From positions 2,852,001-2,916,000 of the forward strand of contig NZ_CP155071.1 in the NCBI RefSeq assembly GCF_039621855.1: a stretch of 64,000 nt of DNA, in the 5' to 3' direction. Position numbers and translations under genes: made by a program. The notes under the pieces are model-generated. The model made no database searches, was not told where the DNA came from, and was given only the letters and a program-made list of their open reading frames with translations. Positions 37,860 to 48,511 of this stretch are shown piece by piece (position 1 is the first letter of the stretch; the number at the start of each line of letters is the position of its first letter). The stretch is from Erwinia sp. HDF1-3R. GTDB taxonomy: Bacteria > Pseudomonadota > Gammaproteobacteria > Enterobacterales > Enterobacteriaceae.

Positions 37860-38552
37860 CTTCAGTTTCTGCCGCCCTATCGCATATTTCTTTACGAGCT
37901 GAAATACCCTCTTTCAAAACCAGCCCTGAAAGGCTTAGGTGCAGCACGCGATAAAGGCGTGCACATTATTATGGACCATCAGTCGATTGCCGATTTAAAA
38001 GACTGCCCGGCAGATTTGAAAGGAGACGCCGTTGTCGGCGCGGTCGTTGAGAACGCTAAATTCAAACTGGTTTATCGGGTCATGGATCCGGACACCGCTG
38101 AATGGGTGGCGAGGATGTCAGGCACCATATTAGTCGATGATGAGGTCCGCAAAGCGAAAACCGATGCCGTACTGACAGAGACTATCGACGATGAACGCAC
38201 CATCAGGCAGGCGGAGCGTTTCTTTACCGACAGCAATATGATCCTGAACCTACCCGATTTTGTCAGCTTCATCTTCTCGACAAAAGCACTCCCCTCTACT
38301 TCGCTGATTTCGCCCATCAGGGTGAAAAAACGCGAACTGGAGATCTGTGCCGTGTCGCCCGCGATTGCCGCCACCGCCGCAACGATAAACATCGCCCTGG
38401 ATTTTAGCGAGGAGGAAACCTTCCCCGGAACGGCACCAACGCCGGATATCACCATAACGCAGCCCGATCTTTTTTTTGATAATACGGACGAAGAAGACAC
38501 AACAACACCGAACGCCGATAAAGAGGAAAACTCATCATTGATGGATTTTTAA
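37860..38552 (+). pseudogene. mobB: 5'-truncated mobB-like coupling protein gene
   Basis: About 230 codons that match the C-terminal part of a TrwB/TraD-type coupling ATPase as found in CloDF13 MobB and ICEKp. Seen are GLGAARDKGVHIIMDHQSIADLKDC, then GAVVENAKFKLVYRVMDPDTAEWVARMSG, which correspond to the region after Walker B. The N-terminal membrane part and Walker A are missing. The frame runs upstream through the tRNA gene, so its nominal start is meaningless. The preserved frame suggests a recent deletion. A mobC gene follows with a good ribosome site. Confidence 0.75.
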
Positions 38553-38562
38553 AGGGGGAGTG

Positions 38563-39309
38563 ATGCTTATCACCGCATACCGCAAACGCCAGACGCGACA
38601 CCGCGGAAAAATACAACGACTGCTGAATTTCCTGAAAGAAGAAACGTACAGTGACTTTTAAACACTGATGCTGCTGTTCGGCTTCAGGGATCATAAATCG
38701 CTATATTCCCTGCTTTCAAAAGTCGAGGGCATGGGCTTAATACAAAAGCACGTACTGGTATCGCGCACCATGAAAATTTCATTATGGGGCATAACCAGTG
38801 ACGGACTGGCCGTTGTATTAACACCCGATGATTCATTTTTCCCGGCGCGGTTTGAGCCGTCAAAAATCACCGGCTGGACGCTGGAACATCACCTTGATAA
38901 TCAGGCGGCGCGGATCATCCTTGAGCAAAAAGGTGCATCCGAGTGGATAAATGGCGATCGCACGACCTTCCTCAGCCGGTATCAGGTCGGTCATCGCCCG
39001 GACGGGCTGATCACCCTGCCCGGCGGCACCGTGATCGCCATTGAGACCGAGCGTCGTCTGAAAACCAAAGCCCGATACCAGTCAATCATCGCCAGCCATT
39101 TACTGGCCCGGACCCGTAAAGACTGGATTTACGTTTTTTATATCGTGCCGGACCCCCAGAAAAAGCGCGGTCTTGAACGGCTGTTTGACAGCATCCGGCA
39201 CGTCATCGTTAACCATCAGCACATCCCGCTAGAAACCCGCCACCGGAATGTATTCCGTATCTATACGCTCGACGAGCTGCAACGGCTCGATGTAGACCAC
39301 GGCATATAG
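38563..39309 (+). pseudogene. mobC: mobC relaxase-like gene with an in-frame stop
   Basis: A frame of 248 codons that starts with ATG after AGGGGGAG but has TAA as codon 33 (38659-38661). It then continues in the same frame to 39309. The downstream 213 codons resemble MobC of CloDF13 and ICEKp, a relaxase-type replication-relaxation protein, with HRPDGLITLPGGTVIAIETERRLKT as the nuclease-like acidic region. A single base change from AAA or GAA would restore the frame. A restart at ATG 38668 could give a shortened product. An oriT would be expected near here but was not identified. Confidence 0.7.
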
Positions 39310-39417
39310 TTCTTCTCTATCACCCAACTGCCCCCACCCACCAACCCGCAGCGCAAAGACCGGAAGTAATGCCCTTCCTAAATACTCCCTCTATATCAGA
39401 ACCGACAGGACTCCAGA

Positions 39418-39705
39418 ATGAACCGAGAAACTGACCGACTTGCTGATGTACTGACTGAAATGAGCGCCAAAGCGCTGGTCACATGGATGACGCATTCCGC
39501 TTTGCAGGACATACCGCGCGAAGCATTACTGACTCGCGGCAGCGATTTTGTCTATGCCCTGCAAGCAAATTTTGTGCTGCTGCGTGATGTTCTGTCAGAA
39601 ACTCTGGAAGATATTGAGCAGCCGAGCCATCACCTCGAAGAAAGACTGGATAGTCTGGAACAGCGCCTGCAGACGCTCCAGGCAGTTGCTGGTAACAGAG
39701 AATAG
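39418..39705 (+). CDS. Small helical ICE-associated protein of unknown function
   Basis: A 95-residue protein with a C-terminal coiled coil (LEDIEQPSHHLEERLDSLEQRLQTLQ). It begins MNRETDRLADVLTEMSAKALVTWM, and CAGGACTCC (weak ribosome site) precedes the ATG. It lies between mobC and ardC remnants and resembles small proteins found in related islands, from memory. No function can be given. Confidence 0.55.
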   Translation: MNRETDRLADVLTEMSAKALVTWMTHSALQDIPREALLTRGSDFVYALQANFVLLRDVLSETLEDIEQPSHHLEERLDSLEQRLQTLQAVAGNRE

Positions 39706-39828
39706 CTGCACATTCAGCCCTGTCCGTGTGGCTTGCTTTATTCCACTGTAGAGACATGACTGTTCGGTGCTCGCCTGACTGCGCTCCGCCTCACTCATGT
39801 ATCTACAGCGTTACTGGTCAAGCCTATA

Positions 39829-39851
39829 GCCGCATTCCTTTGCGGCTTTTT
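39829..39851. terminator. Small GC hairpin with T-run
   Basis: AGCCGC-ATTCCTTT-GCGGCT followed by TTTT lies between the 95-residue gene and the ardC remnant. Confidence 0.6.
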
Positions 39852-39856
39852 CCTGC

Positions 39857-40800
39857 TTAAATTTTATCCATCAAATAACGATGCGCTTTGGATGCCGCGC
39901 TGGCCGCCTTGAAAATATAGCGTTTGTCGTTCTTCAGTGCTTTCAGCCAGGAAGCGATATAGCTTTCATGCTGAACCTCTCCAGTAATCCCCAAGTCTGC
40001 CGTCAGGAACGCGCTTCCCAACTCGGCGATCAACTCTTAAAATGCATACCCCTCACTGCCAAACTTCCCTTTCATTTCACGATTCAGCGACTCTTGGCTC
40101 CGCTCCAGTGAACCAGCTCATGCAGACCGGTGGCGTAAGAATTGGCCGCATCGGCAAAAAGATATCGTTCCGGTAAGCGAATTTCATCGGTTGACGGGAT
40201 AAAAAAGGCGTTTTGTCCTTTCTCGATGATGTTTGCGCCACTCTTCCGTAACAGGTTCTCAGCCTGCGGCAACGGGTCCAATGTTGCTTCCGGGCTGACT
40301 GTTTCAGTTGTCAGGGCCAGGCCGTCGATTTGCTGAACGTTAAACACGGTGAAGGTTTTCAGCATCGGGATATGTTCAACTTCTCCGGCGTCGTTTTCCT
40401 TTTCCAAGGTCGTATAGAAAATGGCTGTTGTGCCATGTTCGCCTTTACGCACCTGCCCGCCTTCCGCTTGCGCCTGTTTGTAAGTCATCCAGCGGGAATC
40501 GCTGAATCCCTGTTTAGATGCGCTGCACCACAGCAACATGATATTCATGCCACTATAAGCCACACCAGTGGCGTAATTGGAAGGCAGACCAGACATGCCA
40601 TCTACACGTTGCCACGGGCAAGACCACGGTTTTACACCGGCTTCTAGCGCAGAAATGATGCTGTCAGTAACGGTCTGATAAATGTCGGTTCTGGTTTGAG
40701 AAAATTTCGTTTTTGAGGAGCCTGACTGCTCCAGCGGGGATACGCTGGTCGCCGCTGCGGTGTTAGGGGCGCTAGTCTTGTTATGCAGGGAAATAGTCAT
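39857..40800 (-). pseudogene. ardC: Antirestriction protein ArdC gene, broken near the zinc site
   Basis: The first 238 codons are a good ArdC: an N-terminal ssDNA-binding domain (FSQTRTDIYQTVTDSIISALEAGVKPWSCPWQ, then PSNYATGVAYSGMNIMLLW) and the metallopeptidase motif HELVHWSG. Right after that, a one-base deletion in the codon following GAKSR (around 40087) shifts the frame. Further on, TAA replaces a GAA codon of the EEL motif (around 40035). The remaining C-terminal part (AELGSAFLTADLG, ESYIASWLKALKNDKRYIFKAASAA) is still readable. Two lesions mean it is dead or at best makes a truncated protein. Confidence 0.85.
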
Positions 40801-41425
40801 GATTTTTTCTCCGTCAGTGATGTGATTTTCGTCTTCGTATCGCCTGACGGTTCGCTTTCACGGCATCGTTCTGTCCTGCAAGGGCGCAGCATGCGTGCCA
40901 TTTACCCTTGCGGGACAGGTTGTGTTGGAAAACGATTAACCGGAAGCTGATGCGGGAAGATAAATCACGCGGGCGAAAAAATGCCCCTGCATAGTCGGAC
41001 GTAGCGCCCCTTGGTTCGTAGCGGTGAAATGTAATCGTCGTAGTAGGTCCATGTTCACGACTCAGCCGTTCAATGGAACGAGCGACGACTTAAGACATGA
41101 CACAGTATCTAAACTGAAAACCAAATTCTGAAGCGGCAATTGCTATGATTGGAGAGCTATATTACTGACATCACCTCTGTTCAATCCAATGCTTAACGTA
41201 AGCAATTGATTAACAATACACAAAATCATTTATTAAAAAAATTCTACTGGAACCTGTATAGTAATAATAGTATCTTCTCATCATCAACAGTTAGGGTGTA
41301 TCTTTGTTCACACGTTACGCAGCTATAAGTAAGGATAATGTGGAAGTAAGCCAACTTAAAAAAGTAAATATGATCAAACCAGCAAAGCATTAGGATTAAC
41401 CATAAATAATTGTGAGAGCGAAAAA
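40801..41425. other. Intergenic stretch upstream of ardC and the PHP-ATPase gene
   Basis: About 625 bases between two divergent genes. No protein frame is convincing. Base composition changes from GC-balanced (ardC side) to AT-rich after about 41090, marking a junction between the conjugative remnant and the cargo. Confidence 0.45.
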
Positions 41426-44218
41426 GTGAAAAGCAATAATTATTCTCGTGGTTCAGAATGGCGTAAATGGGACTTACATATCCACACTCCTGCATCATTT
41501 CATTGGGAAGGACAAAAATTTAACTCCACCCCTAACCCAGCTGATAATATACGGCTTATAGATGAAATGATTCAGGCATTGAATACAGCCGAACCTGCCG
41601 TATTTGCGATCATGGATTACTGGACTTTTGATGGGTGGTTTGCCCTAAAGAAACGTTTATTAGACCCGGACGCACCTAAATTAAATAAAACTGTCTTCCC
41701 TGGAATTGAATTACGATTAGTGTCACCGATGGAGAGTCGGCTCAATGCTCATGTGTTGTTTTCAGATGAAACAAATGATCAAGTATTAAAAGATTTTCTT
41801 GCTGGATTGAGAGTCGCACTTATTGAACGGCCATTATCTGAATATTCGTTAAAATGTCTTGCACGTCAAGTAGGTGAAGATTTACTACGTGAAAAAGGTT
41901 TTAAAAAATCGGAAGTTATGAGCGTTGATGATACAGCATTGCTTGCTGGTTCAACAATCGCTGAAATAACATATGAAAGTTACAAACAAGCGATAAAAAA
42001 TGTTCCTGATAACATGGCTTTGGGATTTATGCCATTTAATACTAACGATGGATTAGCTGATGTAAAATGGCAAGAACATTATGCCTATGTCCTTGGGTTA
42101 TTTGAAACCTCCCCTATTTTTGAAACGAGAACACCAGATTTGTGGGCTGCTTTTTCTGGAGTCAAAACTGATACAAATAAAAAATGGATTTCAGATTTTC
42201 AGCATGCCTTAAAGAATATACCAAGGCTTGCTGTTTCAGGAAGTGATGCGCACCGATACTATGGCAAACAAGGCAGTAATGATTGCCGAGGATATGGCGA
42301 CTACCCATCGGGAAAAGCTACGTGGATAAAAGCAGATCCAACATTTGAAGGTTTGAAGCAAGCGATCAAAGAGCCAGCAAAACGTTCGTATATAGGAGCA
42401 ATCCCACCTAAACGTAAATTAGTCAGCGAAAATAGAAGCCTTTTTATTGATAAACTTGAAGTATCAAAAAAAAATGATGCAGTGATACCTGATAAATGGC
42501 TTGATCAAACGTCTATTACTTTGAATCATGATCTTGTGGCAATAATAGGTAACAAAGGAAGCGGTAAAAGCGCTTTAGCTGATATTACGGCGCTACTAGG
42601 TAACTCCCAACAAAGTCAGCATTTTTCATTCCTTAAAAATAATAGATTTAGGGGTAAAGTTGGTGAGCCAGCTAAAAGTTTTGAAGCAAAAGTGACTTGG
42701 GGTGATGAGAAAATATTAACAAAAAATTTGAATGAGAACCCCGCTTTAGAGAAAGTGGAACTTGTAAAATATATACCTCAAGGGCACTTTGAGTCATTAT
42801 GCAACGCTCACGTGTCTGGAGAATCAGATGCCTTTGAGAAAGAACTCAGGTCTGTAATCTTCTCTCATTCTAGTGATGCCATTCGCTTAGGTGCACTTAG
42901 TTTCGAACAATTAATTGAAGAACAAGAAAGTCCGTTACGCAGTCGAATAGAAAGCTTCCGTAGTGAACTGCATAAACTTAATCGTCAAATCGAAACTCTT
43001 GAAAACCAAATGAGTGAAGAAGCACAAAAGGCTCTTGCTGAGCAACTAGTTCAAAAAGAAAGACTTCTAGAAGAGCTCATTAAAATAAAACCAGCAGAAA
43101 TAGCTGAGCCAACCAATAGTTTATCACCTGAGCAACAATTAGTTTCAGAGAAACTTTTAGCTATAACAACTCAGTTAGAAAAAGCTATTAGTAATAAAGA
43201 ATCTAATACCGAAGAGCAAACAAAAATAGCAGCCAAAAAAAAGGCATGCAAAAATATAAAAGAAGGAATCGAAGTAGTTAAGAGATCGATCAAACAATTC
43301 AATTCAGAGTTTGAGTCTGCAATAGAGTTGCTCAACTTAAAGCCTCAACAATTAATCAGTCTTGATATCAACGAGAACATAATCGATGAGATTGAGGACA
43401 GTTTGATTGTTCATGATGACTCAATTAAAGAAATCAATATAAATCTGAACAGTGAAGAAGAATCTCTTTTAAAACAGAAATCAAGTCTTAGTGAAAAGTT
43501 AAATGCACCACAGCAGGCTTTTCAAGAATATAAAGAACAACTAAAGGTATGGGAAGATAAAATCATATCTTTACAAGGTTCTAAAGATGAACCAGATACG
43601 CTCGAGGGGTTGAAACACCGTAAAAATATATTGGATACTTTACCAAACCAACGACTTCAACTTATGGAACAAAGATTATCATTAGCTAATCAAATACTCT
43701 TAATACTAAATGAACAAAAAGCTAACCGCGAAGCCCTCTTTGAACCCGTACAATCATTAATACAAAATAACTCATTGATACGTGACGAATATAAGTTACA
43801 GTTCATGGCAGAACTAAGTTGCACAGCCGATCAAATTTATAACAAATTATTTTCTATCATTAAGCAAACCTCTGGAGAGTTTAGAGGTGAGTCGGAAAGT
43901 TTATCAGTTATTAAAGACCTTATAGATAAACATGATCTAAACGATATAGATTCTACACTTAGTTTCATAGATGAACTTCATCGTAAACTCGAAGCTTCTT
44001 CTAAAAATAATGTTGGTATAGCATCCTTATTACGGAAGGATCGCACCTCCAATGAGGTATATGACCTAATTTTTGGATTAGAATATATTGATCCTAGATA
44101 TACCTTAATGTTTCAGGATGCGCAAATTGAACAACTCTCGCCTGGGTGACCTGCTCCCCTCTGGTTAATCCATCGCCAGGCTAGTAATGTTTATCATTGA
44201 ACGATGAGGACATTACCC

Positions 44219-44482
44219 ATGAAAAAGCGTTTCTCTGAAGAACAGATCATTGGCATCCTGCGCGAAGCTGAGGCCGGCATGGCAGCTAAGGAGTTGTGCC
44301 GTAAGCATAATATTTCCGATGCGACATTTTATACGTGGCGAAAAAAATTTGGCGGTCTGGAAGTCTCCGAAGTCAAGCGTCTCAAAGCGCTTGAAGATGA
44401 AAACGCACGTTTGAAAAAATTGTTGGCTGAAACCATGCTGGACAAGGAGGCCCTGCAGGCAGCGCTTGGGGTAAAGTATTAA
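44219..44482 (+). CDS. IS3-family transposase OrfA
   Basis: An 87-residue helix-turn-helix protein: [46 protein letters not shown], then a leucine-zipper-like [20 protein letters not shown]. It recognises the element ends and, after a -1 ribosomal frameshift near its end, is fused to OrfB to form the active transposase. The ATG at 44219 is chosen; the longer frame from 44204 adds five non-conserved residues. Confidence 0.95.
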   Translation: MKKRFSEEQIIGILREAEAGMAAKELCRKHNISDATFYTWRKKFGGLEVSEVKRLKALEDENARLKKLLAETMLDKEALQAALGVKY

Positions 44483-44514
44483 CACTGTCTCACAAGCGCA
44501 ATGCGGTTGCTCAG

Positions 44515-45339
44515 ATGTGCCAGCAATCAGGTATTTCAGAACGTCGTGCCTGCCATCTTGCCGGGCTTTCCAGAGCAACTTGTCGTTATCGCTCTCTTCG
44601 GGCACAACGAGATGAAGCGCTGTCGGAACAGATAAAAGCGCTGGCGCATGAGCGCCGACGCTTTGGTTACCGTCGTATCTGGCAACTGCTGCGACGCGAT
44701 GGCGTCGACGTAAACCATAAAAAAGTCTACCGTATTTATCATGAAAATGGATTGGCTGTTCACCGGAGAAAGCGTCGTAAAGGGCTGTCCGTGGAGCGTC
44801 AACCTCTTGTTCGGCCCAGTGCTCCAAACATGACCTGGTCGATGGATTTTGTCATGGACGCTCTCGCCGGTGGCAGAAGGATAAAATGCCTGACGTGCGT
44901 GGATGATTTCACCAAAGAGAGCCTCGATATCGCTGTTGCGCACGGGATCTCTGGCGAACAGGTGACGCGGATACTCGATAATGTGGCGTTATTCAGGGGT
45001 TATCCCAAAGCGATACGCACCGATCAGGGGCCAGAATTTACCGGCCATGCGCTGGACCAATGGGCTCATTATCATGGCATTGAGTTAAAATTTATCCAGC
45101 CGGGAAAACCGACACAAAATGGTTTTATCGAAAGTTTTAACGGGCGGTTTAGGGATGAATGCCTGAATGAACACTGGTTCAAGGATCTTGATCAGGCACG
45201 CGAGATCATCAGCGACTGGCGACAGGACTATAACGAGCGAAGACCACATTCTGCGCTTAATTACCTGACGCCGTTGGAATTCGCTGCAAACTATCGCAGT
45301 GGCAAAAATGATACGGCTCAAAACGATGTTACTAGTTAA
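44515..45339 (+). CDS. IS3-family transposase OrfB (DDE integrase)
   Basis: A 274-residue frame (more in the fused form) with an HTH_21 domain and an rve integrase core. The catalytic triad is seen as D in [13 protein letters not shown] in [12 protein letters not shown] and E in [18 protein letters not shown]. It is in the -1 frame relative to orfA, so it is made as an OrfAB fusion by frameshifting; the ATG at 44515 may not be used. There are no internal stops. Confidence 0.95.
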   Translation: MCQQSGISERRACHLAGLSRATCRYRSLRAQRDEALSEQIKALAHERRRFGYRRIWQLLRRDGVDVNHKKVYRIYHENGLAVHRRKRRKGLSVERQPLVRPSAPNMTWSMDFVMDALAGGRRIKCLTCVDDFTKESLDIAVAHGISGEQVTRILDNVALFRGYPKAIRTDQGPEFTGHALDQWAHYHGIELKFIQPGKPTQNGFIESFNGRFRDECLNEHWFKDLDQAREIISDWRQDYNERRPHSALNYLTPLEFAANYRSGKNDTAQNDVTS

Positions 45340-45962
45340 GTGTCGGCTTAATTATTGGGGGCAGGTCATGGGCAACGTGGTGCATTATTATTAATTTTTT
45401 ATTTGCTGGTGGATAAAGGTAATACTCCCATAATACTCGACCAACCCGAAGAAAACTTAGACAACGAAACCATTGTCAGTTTGCTTGTACCTGTTTTAAC
45501 GGAAGCAAAGCAAAAAAGGCAAATCATTATGGTTACGCATAATCCAAACCTTGCCGTTGTTTGCGATGCGGAGCAAATAATTCACTGTGAGTTTGACCGA
45601 AAAAATGGGCATAACATTACATATACCTCAGGAGCAATAGAGTGTAATGTGATTAATAATAAGGTTGTAAATGTCCTTGAAGGCACTATGCCCGCATTTG
45701 ATAACCGTCGTGCAAAATATATGTGATACTATTTTTAAACTGATGCCGGAAGAATAAAAATCAAAGGACAGTTCAAACTTAAGAGTCACTTTATTTGTAA
45801 ATAATGTGGCTCTTTAATAGTTGAGTGTAAAACGACCGTTTCCATACTCAGCAAAATTAAATCATAAGCATAAATGAGAACAATAATAAAAACCCTTTGC
45901 TTATAATTTATAAAAGTATGTATTTGTGAGAACAGTTGAGCATTAGAAATAAATTAATTCCA

Positions 45963-46808
45963 TTAGGTAACATTAAACCCACCATTGCAAAACCAATCCG
46001 ATTTTTCTAATGCATAGTAAGTTGCAGTTTGCCATGAATTAAGTCGCGCATGCATGCAGCTTTGAGCTTTGTCTATGAGATGGTCTCTAACGTTTTTTGC
46101 AGAATTTTCACCAACCGCAATTCTTTGCAGAGAATATCGTATGTTAGTAATTTCCACAGCAGCATGAGTTGCATAAAGCGCGGCTAATCCAAATGTTTTG
46201 AAGTGTGCTAAAATGCGTTCAGATATAACGCCCCCCCAATGTGCTGGAGGCTCAATATAAAACTGGAGCGCAGGAGGTTGTGTTTCAATAACAGAAGCAT
46301 AAAGCCATCTTTCATTATCTATATCATCAAAATATGGATGTAGAGTCTGTTTATCCGCTGCATCAGCTACATAGATAGATTTTCGTTTATTACAGTCTGC
46401 GCAAGCTGGTATCAAATTAATTGGGCTAACCCCATAAATCGGGAAACAAGAAATTGGTAGGTAATGATCTAACTGGTAAACAGTTCCCTGCCCACACAGG
46501 GGGCATATGTCATTTTCACATGCTTTTTTCAGCTGATCATATATAAGACGTGTTTTTTTACTTTTAACAAATGTATTATTATAAACACGTTCCATCTGTT
46601 TCCCAGTAAAATGCTCTCCAATATTTTCATTTGCTTTAATTAAATACAACTCTTCTGCAATTGCGTGCTTCCTATATTCCACTTCAGCATTGTCTACGTC
46701 ACCTTCAATTAAACGAAGGTTTACTTTCAATGTCTCATTTCTTATACTTGAGGAACATAGTCTTAATATATCAACTGCTATTATAGTTGGAATCGGTAGT
46801 TTCCTCAT
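45963..46808 (-). CDS. HNH endonuclease of an ATPase-nuclease pair (PtuB-like)
   Basis: A 281-residue protein with a central zinc-bound HNH nuclease: CPLCGQGTVYQLDHYLPISCFPIYGVSPINLIPACADCNKRKSIY, in which two CxxC pairs frame the D-H catalytic dyad. Helical regions flank it. Its ATG overlaps the stop of the ATPase gene upstream by one base (TAATG), so the two are co-translated. In Septu-type systems PtuB is an HNH protein partnered with the ATPase PtuA, and the complex degrades DNA during phage infection. The match is by architecture; subtype is not established. Confidence 0.8.
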   Translation of the reverse strand: MRKLPIPTIIAVDILRLCSSSIRNETLKVNLRLIEGDVDNAEVEYRKHAIAEELYLIKANENIGEHFTGKQMERVYNNTFVKSKKTRLIYDQLKKACENDICPLCGQGTVYQLDHYLPISCFPIYGVSPINLIPACADCNKRKSIYVADAADKQTLHPYFDDIDNERWLYASVIETQPPALQFYIEPPAHWGGVISERILAHFKTFGLAALYATHAAVEITNIRYSLQRIAVGENSAKNVRDHLIDKAQSCMHARLNSWQTATYYALEKSDWFCNGGFNVT

Positions 46809-48352
46809 TACAATTCCCCATCTCTTTGTATTATTAATGCTTGGATAATAGCTTTAGCTTCTTCGCCTAACTGTTTATCAAAATCACGAATAATTTGACG
46901 GTAACTTTTCCCATCATTAACCTCTTCGCGCAAAATTCTATGGAAGCCTGACTGGGTTACTTGCAATCCAAAAACCTCTCGCGTCAGTATGCCGATATTT
47001 TCACCAAATGTTTCAAGTAAAGGACGCTCAACAACTGTAACGGCATGGCTACGACGTAATTTCCATGCGCATAAGCGCGGTACTTCTTGTAAAACAACCG
47101 GCGAATGAGTTGCAATTATACCCACACCATTCCTACTAATCAGAAGGTCTGAAAGTGTTCTAACAAAAGATGAGAGTAGAGGAGGATGTAAATGCCCTTC
47201 GGGCTCATCAATCAATACAAGCGTACCTTCATCTACAAGATCAACTAATCGAGTAATAGTTAAAAGTACAATTGAATGTCCAGAACTGAGTTTCTTAAAT
47301 AATTTTCTTGCTCGTACTCGCCATTGTGCTGGTGACTCTGCATCTTCTAGTAAAGATGTAACATTTGCTTCCGCAAAAAGATCATCTTCCTCCAGCGTTT
47401 TCATCGCTCTTATCCATCGTTGTGCTTTAACACCCGATTTACAGCGCTGCAGGCATTTCGCAAAATCGGAGCTTATCGAATTGTCCTTTTTAGATGGGGA
47501 TAATGATTCTGTCGAAATGATCGATGTTAAGCCAACTTGATGAAATATAAAATTGTCTTTTTCTGATGCTTTTAACTCAAAATCATCAAATGCACTAAAT
47601 GAAACCAATATTAACCCTGAAAACGCAATTTCTCCTATTGCGCTACTATGATTCATTTCAATTAAACCTGGTGATGTATTTTCTTCTGTTTTTCTTCCCA
47701 AGATGGATAGAGCTATATTTTTCATAGCTCGTGTTTTTCCTACACCATTACGCCCGATCAAAACATGAACGTTAGTAGGTGGTTTGGATTCAGGTATGAC
47801 CTCAAATAAAATTTTAGGCTGCTTCTCTTCATTAAAATCAGGGAATGTATACGTGAAAGCATACTCTGTCAATTGAGCATCACCACGACTCAAACGATTT
47901 AATTTCCCTCTCACATTTTCTTTCCGAATATCCCGCAATAAAGATTCAACCATAACAGTTTCATTGATATATTTTTCAAATATTGTTAAATTCGCTGCAC
48001 AATCGCGTAATCCTGAAAAAACTCTTGTCCGAAGTGACTCACTTAATTTATTTAGTGATTCATAATAATCTTCGCTTTGTCCCAGCGAAAAGTAATCACC
48101 ATTTAAAATATCAAAATGCTTATCAAGCATTGGACAGCGATGGTTATCTGATTTTTTTTGCGCTGGAAGAAGTCCTTTCTGTCCTATTTTTACTGAACCA
48201 ATAGTATGCTTATCCCCATTTTCATCGATTACAATTAGGGTGAACATTGTTCGGTATTTTGCCCAGTCATCCCAATAATCGACTAAAAGATACGCTTTTA
48301 ATAGATTATTATATGATATCTTTTCATTCTTTTCGATAACGGTAAAGAACAT
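46808..48352 (-). CDS. SMC/OLD-like ATPase of an ATPase-nuclease pair (PtuA-like)
   Basis: A 514-residue AAA-type ATPase. Walker A (GRNGVGKTRAMKNIALSIL) occurs late, near residue 205, after a long non-ATPase N-terminal region of about 190 residues. Then follow the signature-like KLSSGHSIVLLTITRLVDLV and Walker B TLVLIDEPEGHLHPPLLSSFVRTL with IIATHSPVVLQEVP. The tail contains GFHRILREEVNDGKSYRQIIRDF. It is the first gene of a two-gene operon with the HNH protein. The long N-terminal region differs from the PtuA layout I remember and may define a subtype. Confidence 0.8.
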   Translation of the reverse strand: MFFTVIEKNEKISYNNLLKAYLLVDYWDDWAKYRTMFTLIVIDENGDKHTIGSVKIGQKGLLPAQKKSDNHRCPMLDKHFDILNGDYFSLGQSEDYYESLNKLSESLRTRVFSGLRDCAANLTIFEKYINETVMVESLLRDIRKENVRGKLNRLSRGDAQLTEYAFTYTFPDFNEEKQPKILFEVIPESKPPTNVHVLIGRNGVGKTRAMKNIALSILGRKTEENTSPGLIEMNHSSAIGEIAFSGLILVSFSAFDDFELKASEKDNFIFHQVGLTSIISTESLSPSKKDNSISSDFAKCLQRCKSGVKAQRWIRAMKTLEEDDLFAEANVTSLLEDAESPAQWRVRARKLFKKLSSGHSIVLLTITRLVDLVDEGTLVLIDEPEGHLHPPLLSSFVRTLSDLLISRNGVGIIATHSPVVLQEVPRLCAWKLRRSHAVTVVERPLLETFGENIGILTREVFGLQVTQSGFHRILREEVNDGKSYRQIIRDFDKQLGEEAKAIIQALIIQRDGEL

Positions 48353-48511
48353 TAGATAAACCCTATAATTTATTGAAACCTAGGTTGAATAATCTATTTC
48401 TTGGATAAGAAAAAATCACTCACTCTTCTACAAAGATTATTATATAACCATCTAGATGACCTGCCCCCTCTAGAGTTGGGCTTAGCTTATTGTTATATAC
48501 GTCAACGAAAA

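Larger units (their letters stand above)
44147..45368 (+). mobile_element. IS3-family insertion sequence (IS407-group-like)
   Basis: A 1222-base element with terminal inverted repeats TGACCTGCTCCCC (left) and GGGGCAGGTCA-type right end. It is flanked by a 4-bp duplication TGGG (44143-44146 and 45369-45372). It has two overlapping-frame genes, orfA and orfB, with orfB in the -1 frame. The four-base duplication and the OrfA sequence fit the IS407 group. It looks intact and recently inserted. Confidence 0.93.
41426..45726 (+). pseudogene. TrlF/Ppl-like PHP-ATPase defence gene split by an insertion sequence
   Basis: Without the inserted element, the frame encodes about 1024 residues. Residues ~15-330 are a PHP phosphoesterase domain (KWDLHIHTPASF at the start, VSGSDAHRYYGKQG later). 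From ~365 an SMC-like ATPase begins with Walker A GNKGSGKSALADI, followed by a long coiled coil (~500-800). After the insertion come IILDQPEENLDNETI (Walker B and D-loop) and IMVTHNPNLAVV. The signature LSPGQRGALLL is cut exactly between LSPG and QRG. Such PHP-SMC fusions are known as TrlF, and the Ppl anti-phage system has the same architecture. As cut, it lacks Walker B and should be inactive. Confidence 0.88.

Noticed and set aside
37686..38552. A single open frame of 288 codons starting upstream of the tRNA
   Set aside because: Its first part runs through the tRNA-Asn gene and its terminator. Only the portion after about 37860 is protein-like, as a truncated mobB.
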